From the NCBI GenBank assembly GCA_964404605.1, contig CAYOKT010000013.1, positions 1 to 47,101 of the forward strand: a stretch of DNA of 47,101 nt, given 5' to 3'. The notes beneath the pieces were generated by a model, which did not search any database, was not told the origin of the DNA, and saw only the letters and a program-made list of their open reading frames with translations. Below are positions 1 through 7,238 of this stretch, one piece after another (within the stretch, counting starts at the first letter, position 1; each line of letters opens with the position of its first letter). The position numbers were made by a program, and so were the translations under genes. The stretch comes from CAYOKT01 sp964404605. GTDB lineage: Bacteria; Electryoneota; Electryoneia; Electryoneales; Electryoneaceae.

Positions 1-127
1 GGACTGAAGTCCCGGGCCACCCCGGCACGGCTGATCCATCCCGCGCGGCTCACCCTGTCCGCACGGGCTCATGTTTGCTGGCTGTTCCCCGCCGGTGGTC
101 GCCTCTCCCCGGCGGCGGAGTTCCGCC

Positions 128-1084
128 TCACGGCAGGATCGTCGTTCCTGCCTTCCCCTCGAGGGCATCGACGACATGGGTCAGGTCGGTGATGATCACC
201 CGTTTCCCGCCCCCCTCGAGGAAGTCGATGGCCGCCTCGATCTTCGGCCCCATACTCCCCGGCGGGAAGTGGCCGATCTCGAGGTATTCCCGCGCCTGGG
301 CGACGGTCAGTCGCGGCAGGTCCACCTGGTCCTTCCGGCCGTAGTTCAGCGCCACCTTCTCCACCGCCGTGAGGATGATCAGCTCGTCCGCCCCGATGTC
401 CACCCCGAGCACGGCGGCGCTGCGATCCTTGTCGATCACCGCGTCCACGCCCTCGAGCCGGCCGTTCTCCATCCGGTAGACCGGCACCCCGCCGCCCCCG
501 GCGCAGATGACGATCCACCCCTGCTCGAGCAGCGAGCGCACCGCGCCGGCGTTCAGCACCTTTTTCGGCAGGGGCGAGCCGACGACGCGGCGGAACCCGC
601 CGCGGGCCTTGTCCGGCTTGACCACCCAGCCGAACTCCCGCGCGAGACGGTAGGCCTCGTACTCCGGGTAGACCTGGCCGATGAACTTCGTCGGGTCGGC
701 CAGCGAGGGGTCCTCCGGGTCGACCAGCACCTGGGAGACCACGGAGATCACCGGCCGCTCGAGGTTCTCCTCCCGCAGGCGGTTGATCAACGACTGCTCG
801 ATCATGTACCCCATCCACCCCTCGGTGGAGGCGACGAGGACCCCGAGGGGCAGCTCCGGCGTGCGTCCTCGGGCGAGCTCCTGGCGCAGCAGGGCATTGC
901 CGATCTGCGGGCCGTTCCCGTGGGTGATCGCCACGTCGTACCCCGCCCGCAGGACGGCGATCACGCCGTCGAGGCTCTCGCGCGTGTGCCGGAACTGGTT
1001 GGCGATGGTGTCCGGCTGGTCGGGGCTGCTGATCGCATTCCCGCCCAGCGCGATAACCGCGAATCGTTCTCCGGTTGTCTTCAA
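128..1084 (-). CDS. arcC: Carbamate kinase
   Basis: The 318-residue product interconverts carbamoyl phosphate plus ADP with ATP plus carbamate, a cytosolic step of arginine-deiminase-type or purine fermentation routes. The N-terminal VIALGGNAI (about residues 9-17), THGNGPQIGN (about 54-63), the central CAGGGGVPV and VIDKD segments and the C-terminal GSMGPKIEAA are hallmarks of the amino-acid-kinase-fold carbamate kinases, and the length is normal. The start is a TTG codon; no in-frame ATG or GTG sits near it, and the family N-terminus begins just there. An AAGGA lies about 10 bases upstream. It follows a P-loop gene on the same strand, 75 bp away, with a strong hairpin between. No ornithine carbamoyltransferase or arginine deiminase lies in the window, so the pathway cannot be fixed. 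Family assignment is firm. Confidence 0.95.
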   Translation of the reverse strand: MKTTGERFAVIALGGNAISSPDQPDTIANQFRHTRESLDGVIAVLRAGYDVAITHGNGPQIGNALLRQELARGRTPELPLGVLVASTEGWMGYMIEQSLINRLREENLERPVISVVSQVLVDPEDPSLADPTKFIGQVYPEYEAYRLAREFGWVVKPDKARGGFRRVVGSPLPKKVLNAGAVRSLLEQGWIVICAGGGGVPVYRMENGRLEGVDAVIDKDRSAAVLGVDIGADELIILTAVEKVALNYGRKDQVDLPRLTVAQAREYLEIGHFPPGSMGPKIEAAIDFLEGGGKRVIITDLTHVVDALEGKAGTTILP

Positions 1085-1103
1085 GGGTGCACTATCCTTC
1101 AGG

Positions 1104-1138
1104 CTCTCCGGCCGGCGGGAACACCGCCGGCCGGAGAG
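1104..1138 (-). promoter_or_regulatory. Perfect 15-bp hairpin between the P-loop gene and arcC
   Basis: CTCTCCGGCCGGCGG is followed after 5 bases by its exact reverse complement. On the transcribed (minus) strand it lies 20 bases past the stop of the upstream gene and about 20 bases before the TTG start of arcC. No U-tract follows, so it is not a classical terminator. An attenuator, an RNA-processing or stability element, or a dyad operator are all possible. The structure is seen directly; its role is inferred. Confidence 0.6.
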
Positions 1139-1159
1139 GATAATGTCTCCCGACAGCGC

Positions 1160-2476
1160 TCAGAGGTAGCGGGAAAGCGCGTCCCGCAGGTCCGGCTTGC
1201 CGATCACCTGCAGGTCGTACGTCACCCGTGTCGCGGGCTTGTCGATCTTGATCACCCGCCGCAGGTCGATGGGGGTGCCGATGACCACCGAGTCCGCCTC
1301 CACCGCCGCGATCGTCTTCTCGAGGTCCGCCATCTGCTCCTCGCCGTACCCCATCGCCGGGAGCAGGGTGCCGATGTCCGGATAGTTCTCGAAGGTCTCC
1401 GCGATCCTGCCGACGATCCACGGGCGGGGGTCGACGAGGTCCTCGGCGCCGAACTTGGAGGCGGCGAGGACCCCCGCGCCGTAGCCCATGCCGCCGTGGG
1501 TCAAGGTCGGACCGTCCTCGACCACCAGCACCCGCCTGCCGGTGATGACCGAGGGGTCCTCAACGTGGATGGGGCTGGCGGCATCGAGCACCATCGCGTC
1601 CGGGTTGACCGCCGCAACCGTCTCGCGCACCTCCTCGATGTCCTCGAGGTCGGCCGTGTCGATCTTGTTGATGATCACGACATCGGCCATCAGCAGGTTG
1701 GCCTCGCCGGGATAGTAGCCGATCTCATGGCCCGGACGGTGCGGATCGACGAGGACGATGTGCAGGTCCGGCTTGTAGAACGGCGTGTCGTTGTTCCCGC
1801 CGTCCCAGAGGATGATATCCGCCTCTTTCTCCGCCTCGCGCAGGATGGCCTCGTAATCGACTCCGGCGTACACGATGTTGCCGACGGCGATGTGCGGCTC
1901 GTACTCCTCCATCTCCTCGATGGTGCAGTGCTGGCGGGTGAGGTCCTCGAGGGTGGCGAAGCGCTGCACCTTCTGCTTCGCCAGATGGCCGTAGGGCATC
2001 GGGTGGCGGATGGCGACCACCTTCTTGCCCGCCTCGTTGAGCAGCTTGGAGACGGCGCGGGTCGTCTGGCTCTTCCCGCAGCCGGTGCGGACCGCGCAGA
2101 TGGAGATCACCGGCTTGCTGGAGGCGATCATCGTGTCGCGCGCGCTCGCGAGGATGAAGTCCGCCCCCACGGCGTTGACCAGCGAAGCCTTGTGCATCAC
2201 GTATTCGTGGGGCACGTCGCTGTAGGAGAAGAGCACCTGGTCCACCTTCTTCTCCCGGATCAGGTGCGGCAGCTCCTCCTCGGGTTCGATGGGAATGCCC
2301 GCCGGGTAGAGCTTTCCTGCCAGTTCGGCGGGGTAGACCCGCCCTTCGATGTCCGGGATCTGCGCCGCGGTGAAGGCGACGACTTCAACTTCCTCGTGGT
2401 CCCGGTACAGCACGTTAAAATTGTGGAAGTCGCGTCCGGCGGCTCCCATGATCAGGATGCGTTTCCGCTCAGCCAT
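1160..2476 (-). CDS. COG2403-type P-loop GTPase / cyclic 2,3-diphosphoglycerate synthetase-like protein
   Basis: The 438-residue soluble protein starts at an ATG preceded by GGGGAG; the frame stays open upstream, but that extension is low complexity. It has an N-terminal Rossmann-like stretch (RILIMGAAGRDFHNF, residues 6-20), a Walker-A-like VRTGCGKSQTTR (about 129-140), an acidic LWDGGNND, and INKID (GTPase G4-like). This order matches the family usually annotated as 'predicted GTPase' or cyclic 2,3-DPG synthetase-like. Members are annotated from archaeal cDPG synthetase, but a bacterial role is not established. Its position directly before carbamate kinase suggests the two are co-expressed and may act on an acyl-phosphate or phospho-substrate, which is inference. 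Family recognition is good; the reaction is unknown. Confidence 0.8.
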   Translation of the reverse strand: MAERKRILIMGAAGRDFHNFNVLYRDHEEVEVVAFTAAQIPDIEGRVYPAELAGKLYPAGIPIEPEEELPHLIREKKVDQVLFSYSDVPHEYVMHKASLVNAVGADFILASARDTMIASSKPVISICAVRTGCGKSQTTRAVSKLLNEAGKKVVAIRHPMPYGHLAKQKVQRFATLEDLTRQHCTIEEMEEYEPHIAVGNIVYAGVDYEAILREAEKEADIILWDGGNNDTPFYKPDLHIVLVDPHRPGHEIGYYPGEANLLMADVVIINKIDTADLEDIEEVRETVAAVNPDAMVLDAASPIHVEDPSVITGRRVLVVEDGPTLTHGGMGYGAGVLAASKFGAEDLVDPRPWIVGRIAETFENYPDIGTLLPAMGYGEEQMADLEKTIAAVEADSVVIGTPIDLRRVIKIDKPATRVTYDLQVIGKPDLRDALSRYL

Positions 2477-2793
2477 GGTGTACTCCCCAGGGTTTATCGG
2501 ATCATGGGCTCCGGCCCCGACGGTGCGAGTGGACAGTGCGGCACGCGGCCGCTGCCGATCTCCCCGGCCCACGGAACCCCATGGTAAGCGTGATAATGGC
2601 GAACCGGACCCGCCGACAGTCATTTCCGCACCGGGTCCGGCCGCATTGAGCACGGTTGGTCAATATACTTTTTTTCACAAAAAGAGGCAACCCCGGCGGA
2701 ACGGGCCGGCCGCTCCGGGAAGACAGGGAAAACCCGGAAAATGCGCATTCCTCAAGAGGGAAATCCCACGATGCGGCGTGCAGTCCCGCGGCC
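2477..2793. other. Intergenic region upstream of the P-loop gene
   Basis: This 317-bp stretch has no convincing gene. It carries a 9-bp inverted repeat, CCGGACCCG at 2604-2612 and its complement at 2632-2640, and a short AT-rich patch at 2659-2687 (on the minus strand a T-run, A-run and TATATT) in an otherwise very GC-rich background. It probably holds the end of the lamin-tail transcript and the promoter of the P-loop/arcC pair. I could not fix a -35/-10 pair. Confidence 0.4.
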
Positions 2794-5700
2794 TCAGGGG
2801 CGGGCGTCCCCGGCGCTGACCAGCACCCCCTTCATCTCCCAATGGCCGGCGCCCCGCACGGCCCGGGCCTCGAGGTGCCACAGGTACGCCCCCGCCCGCA
2901 GCGCCCGCCCGAGACCGGAGCGACCGTCCCACTCCCAGGCACCCCGGCCCGGCAGGCGGCGGCGGTCGAGGGGAATCCCCAGCCGGCGGCCGTTGATGTC
3001 GAAGAGGCGAAGCGTCAGCACCACCTCCTCCGCGGGGAAGGAGTACCGGAAGACGACGGCGTCTTCGTACCCGTCGCCGTTGGGGGAGAACGGGTTGGGC
3101 GAGACCTCGACGAAGGTCCCGCTCCCGGCCGGAGGCCGGGGCTCCTCGCCGAGGCCGCCGGTCCCGGGTGTTCCGCCCTCCTCCGCCGGCGTCGCCGCCC
3201 AGTCGCCGGGTTGCGGCGCGCCCTCCCAGCGCACCCGCACCAGGCTGACACCCTCCGGCGCGGAGCCGTAGATCACGCTGTCCACGACCTGCCCGGAGGG
3301 GTCGAGCAGGACGAGGGTGTCGCCGCCGTTGTTCAACCGGGGCCAGTGGTCCATGATGCGCACGGTTTCCTCCGGGATGCCGGGCCACTGGAAGAGGAGC
3401 GAATCCTCGCCGAGCACAACCACGGCGTCCGCCTCGAGCGCTCCGGCATCGAGGGAGTCGAGCCGCGCCGCGCCGCCCGCCGCGTCCCGGATCGTCCAGC
3501 CGCCCAGCGGCACCGCCTCCCCCGCTTCCCCGGAGATCTCCACCCACTCCACCGGCACCGACTCCGGCGGATCGGGCATCAGCTCGCTGATCCGCAGCGC
3601 GCCGGGCGCATAGGGCAGATAGACGTACCGCACCGCCCGCGCCAGCAGGGCCTCCGGGTCGAGGCTCTCCACGAGCCCCTCCGCCGCGTATCGTCCGCCC
3701 GGCAGGGGGCCGATGTCCTCCTCGATCACCGCGCTGTCCCCGGGCGCGAGGGCGGACAGCGGCCATGATCCCGCCTCGACCGCCCCGCCCGCCAGGTGGC
3801 GCCGCAGGGTGAGGCGGAAACGGCCCGGGGGAGCGGATTCAGCGCCCTCGGAGCGGACCGTCGCCCGCAGGTGGAGCGCCGCGCCCTCCTCCCCCTGCTC
3901 CACGCCGGGCGACAGGTCGAACGCGGCGAGCGACAGGTGGAACGGGAAGGGCCAGGGATTCGCCTCGCCGGGGGTGCCGGGCAGGGTGTCCGGCGAAGCC
4001 GTCCAGTCCCCCGGACCCGGCGTGTCCCCCCACCCGGTGCGGATCAGGCTCCGCCCCTCCGGCGCGGCCCCGAAGATGATGCTGTCCACCGGCGCGCCGG
4101 TGGGATCGAGGAGAACGAGGGTATCCCCGGCGTTGTTCAACGTGGGCCAACCGTCGGGCAGGCGCAGCGCCGCCGGGTCGAACCCCGGCCAGGCGAGCAG
4201 GCCGTCCTCCGCCGCGAGGACGACCAGCCCGGAATCCATCGCCGCCGCGCCGGAGTCGATGCTCCCGACCATCCCGGCGGCGTCCCGCAGCATCCAACCG
4301 CCGAGGGGCACCGGTTCGCCCGCGTCGCTCTCGATCTCCACCCACTCCACCGGCACCGATTCCGGCGGGTCGGGCATGATCTCATCGAACCGCAGCGCAC
4401 CGCGAGCGTAGGGGACACGCGGCCAGGCGACCAGCGAATCCGCCACCGCCCCCCAGATCTCCCGGACCTCCGCGAGGGCCCGGTACCGCCCCGCGGCATA
4501 TACCCCCAGGTCCTCCTCGAGGAGGGCGCTGTCGCCGGGCGCCAGCGCGGGCAACGCCCACGAGCCCGCCTCCACCGGCGAGCCGGCCGCGTGGCGGTCC
4601 AGCGACAGGCGCAGCCGGGCGGGGTCCGAGGGCGCCAGCCCCGTGTTCAGGACGGTTGCGGAGAGGGTGAGCCTGCGGCCGCCGCCCGCCTCCTCTTCAT
4701 CGACAGTAAAGGCGAGCTGTCCGATCTCGAGCCGCGCCGTCGGGGAGGGGTTCACCCCTCCCGGCGTGCCCGCCGTGTCGCCGGGCGTCGGAATCCAGTC
4801 CTCCGGCGCGGGCGCATCGTTCTCCACGAACCGAACCAGGCTTCCCCCCCCGGGCGCGGGGCCGTAGATCACGCTGTCGATCGCCGTCCCGGTGGGATCG
4901 CGGAGGACAAGGACGTCGCCGCCGTCGTTCAACACCGGCCAGCCCGCCGGGACGACGAAGGCCCCCGGCGGCAGGCCCGGCCACGCCGCCAGCGTGGAGT
5001 CGTCCGCGAGCACCAGCAGCCCCTCCACCGCGAGCGGCGGGGCGCCGGAGTCGATCACCGCCTCGCGGCCGGAGGCGTCCTCCACCCGCCACCCGCCGGG
5101 GGGAACCGGCTCACCCGCCCGGCAGGCCAGCTCCATCCACTCCACCGGCACTCCGTCCGGCGGATCGACCATCAGCTCGTTCAGCCGCAGCGTCCCGCGG
5201 GGATAGGGGAGCGCGATGCGGGTGCGGAGGGTGTCGTCCGAGGGGTCATCATCCCCCGCGGAGAGCGCCGCGGTCACGGCCCACAGGCCGCCGCCGCAGG
5301 TGTCGGCCAGGGTTTCGTCCAGTGACCACTCGACCGACGGGTCGAGCACCGGAATCGGCCACTTCCCCCCGATGACGGCCCCGCCGGTGAGGTGGCGGCG
5401 GAGGGTGATGGTCAGCGAGTCCGGCGGCGTGGTCAGCAGGCCGGCGTTGTGCAGGGTCACACGCGCCCGGAGGGTCATCGCCCCGGCCAGGCCGCCGGGC
5501 TCCAGCGCGAGGGAGTCGAGGGCGAGGTTATAATCGGGCGGGGTGACGCCGTTGCGCGCGCCCGGGGTGCCGCCCTCCGCCGAGAAGGCCCAGTTGTCAT
5601 CCTCCTCGCCCCGGTCCGTCCGGATGCGCTCCTCGCTGACCCCCTGGGGAGCGCCGGGGCGGTAGCGCCGCGAGGAGATGACCACGCCGCCCGCGTCGAG

Positions 5701-6159
5701 AAGCCGGACCGTCTCCGCGACGGCATTGGCGAGGCCGTTGCCCCCGAGGGAGGCATCCGGCACGGTGAGGAGGAGGACGCCCGGGGGGATGCGGTCATCG
5801 TAGCGCCCGTCCCCCTCCCGCCAGTAATCGGGGTCGAGGATGAGGGCGTACCCGCCGGGCGGGAGGGTATACGCCGTGTCGTCCGGCGCGGGCAGCAGGC
5901 TGTCGGCCCCGGCGCCGTCCGCCAGGCGCCACCCCTCGAGATCCACCGTGAACGCACTGATGTTGTACAGCTCGACGTACTCGGCGGTATCGTCGTCGCC
6001 CTCGGGGTTGTACATCACCTCGTTGAGAACGACCTGCGCCCGGACGGGGGGAGCGGCGGCGAGAAGGGCGGCCAGGACCAGCGCGGCGGCGGGGAGGGGA
6101 GAGCCCCGCCGCGGGGCGTCCACGGTGCCGCCTGAACCGGGATTCCTTCGGTCTGCCAT
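2794..6159 (-). CDS. Secreted protein with four lamin-tail domains and a FlgD-Ig-like C-terminus
   Basis: From the ATG at 6159 the product is 1121 residues. A Sec signal peptide is plausible (hydrophobic 22-37, cleavage near VRA|Q at 41/42). Lamin-tail (LTD) motifs of the type LxLNExMxDPxxxxxxEWxEL begin near residues 43, 324, 589 and 855. The last three belong to repeats of about 265 residues that pair an LTD with a CARDB/Ig-like segment (RxHLxGGxVExGxWxLxxLxPGDSA). Residues from about 1015 to the end (VSPNPFSPNGDG, then LRLFDINGRRLG) form the FlgD-Ig or sorting-tail-like domain found at the C-terminus of secreted FCB-type proteins. It is the last gene of the packed cluster, 29 bp after ddl. 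The role is probably extracellular or cell-surface; no enzymatic motif is visible. Start choice is moderately sure. Confidence 0.8.
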   Translation of the reverse strand: MADRRNPGSGGTVDAPRRGSPLPAAALVLAALLAAAPPVRAQVVLNEVMYNPEGDDDTAEYVELYNISAFTVDLEGWRLADGAGADSLLPAPDDTAYTLPPGGYALILDPDYWREGDGRYDDRIPPGVLLLTVPDASLGGNGLANAVAETVRLLDAGGVVISSRRYRPGAPQGVSEERIRTDRGEEDDNWAFSAEGGTPGARNGVTPPDYNLALDSLALEPGGLAGAMTLRARVTLHNAGLLTTPPDSLTITLRRHLTGGAVIGGKWPIPVLDPSVEWSLDETLADTCGGGLWAVTAALSAGDDDPSDDTLRTRIALPYPRGTLRLNELMVDPPDGVPVEWMELACRAGEPVPPGGWRVEDASGREAVIDSGAPPLAVEGLLVLADDSTLAAWPGLPPGAFVVPAGWPVLNDGGDVLVLRDPTGTAIDSVIYGPAPGGGSLVRFVENDAPAPEDWIPTPGDTAGTPGGVNPSPTARLEIGQLAFTVDEEEAGGGRRLTLSATVLNTGLAPSDPARLRLSLDRHAAGSPVEAGSWALPALAPGDSALLEEDLGVYAAGRYRALAEVREIWGAVADSLVAWPRVPYARGALRFDEIMPDPPESVPVEWVEIESDAGEPVPLGGWMLRDAAGMVGSIDSGAAAMDSGLVVLAAEDGLLAWPGFDPAALRLPDGWPTLNNAGDTLVLLDPTGAPVDSIIFGAAPEGRSLIRTGWGDTPGPGDWTASPDTLPGTPGEANPWPFPFHLSLAAFDLSPGVEQGEEGAALHLRATVRSEGAESAPPGRFRLTLRRHLAGGAVEAGSWPLSALAPGDSAVIEEDIGPLPGGRYAAEGLVESLDPEALLARAVRYVYLPYAPGALRISELMPDPPESVPVEWVEISGEAGEAVPLGGWTIRDAAGGAARLDSLDAGALEADAVVVLGEDSLLFQWPGIPEETVRIMDHWPRLNNGGDTLVLLDPSGQVVDSVIYGSAPEGVSLVRVRWEGAPQPGDWAATPAEEGGTPGTGGLGEEPRPPAGSGTFVEVSPNPFSPNGDGYEDAVVFRYSFPAEEVVLTLRLFDINGRRLGIPLDRRRLPGRGAWEWDGRSGLGRALRAGAYLWHLEARAVRGAGHWEMKGVLVSAGDARP

Positions 6160-6188
6160 GGCATCCGGGCGTTTGCGGGGGGACGGTG

Positions 6189-7238
6189 TCAAGCGCCGCG
6201 CGGACCATCCCGCAGGGCCAGTTCCACGTAGCGCGCCATCAGGGCGGGGAAGTCCAGCCCCGTGGCCTTCGCCGCCATCGGGACGAGGGAGAGCGCGGTC
6301 ATCCCGGGTACGGTGTTCACCTCGAGGAACACCCACCGCCCCTCCGGGCTCAACCGCCAGTCCACGCGGCCGAAATGACGGCAGCCGAGGGCGCGGTATA
6401 CCCTCGCGGCCTTCTCCTGCACCTCACGCGCCTGCTCCTCGGGCAGGGGGGCGGGACAGTGGTACTCGGTCTCCCCTTTCGTGTACTTGCGGGTGTAGTC
6501 GTACAGGCCGGTGCGCGGGTCGATCTCGATCACGGGGTGGGGGTCCCTGTCGAGAAAACTGACCGTCATCTCCCGCCCGGGGATGTACCTCTCCACCAGG
6601 GGCTGGTCGCCGTGCTCCCGGATGACCTCGATCGCCCCGGCGCAGGCGCCGGCATCCCCGAGGATGAACAGGTCCACGGTGGAGCCGCCGTGGCGGGGTT
6701 TGAGCACCACCTTGCCCCCCAGCTCGTCCAGCGCCCGTCGCGCCGCCTCGGCGGCGGGCTCATCCTCCTCGACGACGAACCCGTCCGCCACGTCCACCCC
6801 GGCGCGGACGGCGATCTCCCGGGCCGCCGCCTTGTCCATCGCCCGCTGGCAGGCGAGCACCCCGCTGCCGAGGTACGGGAAGGCGAGCAGTTCGAGCAGC
6901 GCCTGGAAGCGCCCGTCCTCGCCCCAGCCGCCGTGGAGAATGGGGAAGACGACGTCCACCTCCGCCGCCGCGAGGGTCGCGGTGAGCGCGACCCAGCCAT
7001 GCCGGTCGAGCCGGGCCGATTCCACCTCCTCCGGGGGGGTCGTCCCCACCGCGCCCGTGAGAAAGCGCTCGTCGCCGGGCCGAAGGTGCACCGGGTTCGC
7101 GGTGTCCAGCTTTACGACTTCGAAGCCCGCCGCGAGCAACCCCTCCGCCACCGCATCGCCGCTCTCGAGGGAGACACGCCGTTCATAGCTCTCCCCGCCG
7201 CAAACCACCAGCACACGCGGCTTCCCATCACCCGCCAT
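6189..7238 (-). CDS. ddl: D-alanine--D-alanine ligase
   Basis: The 349-residue ATP-grasp enzyme joins two D-alanines for peptidoglycan precursors in the cytosol. Visible family motifs are HGGWGEDGRFQ (substrate and ATP region), YLGSGVLACQRAMDK, the lysine-bearing VVLKPRHGGST, ERYIPGREMTV, EYHCPAPL, FGRVDW and the metal/ATP-binding LEVNTVPGMT near the C-terminus. KYTKGETEY in the omega-loop region fits a D-Ala-D-Ala rather than a D-Ala-D-Lac enzyme. Its start lies inside the 3' end of the phosphatase gene (11-bp overlap), so translation is probably coupled. Length is normal for Ddl. No other murein gene is adjacent, so its placement in this mixed operon is unusual. Confidence 0.95.
   Translation of the reverse strand: MAGDGKPRVLVVCGGESYERRVSLESGDAVAEGLLAAGFEVVKLDTANPVHLRPGDERFLTGAVGTTPPEEVESARLDRHGWVALTATLAAAEVDVVFPILHGGWGEDGRFQALLELLAFPYLGSGVLACQRAMDKAAAREIAVRAGVDVADGFVVEEDEPAAEAARRALDELGGKVVLKPRHGGSTVDLFILGDAGACAGAIEVIREHGDQPLVERYIPGREMTVSFLDRDPHPVIEIDPRTGLYDYTRKYTKGETEYHCPAPLPEEQAREVQEKAARVYRALGCRHFGRVDWRLSPEGRWVFLEVNTVPGMTALSLVPMAAKATGLDFPALMARYVELALRDGPRGA

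Noticed and set aside
1..73. Possible start of another minus-strand gene (ATG at 73) downstream of arcC
   Set aside because: Only about 24 codons are visible, with no ribosome-binding site and no recognisable sequence.
71..2587. 838-codon plus-strand frame opposite arcC and the P-loop gene
   Set aside because: Antisense to two recognisable enzymes; the product is His/Asp/Arg-rich with no domain.
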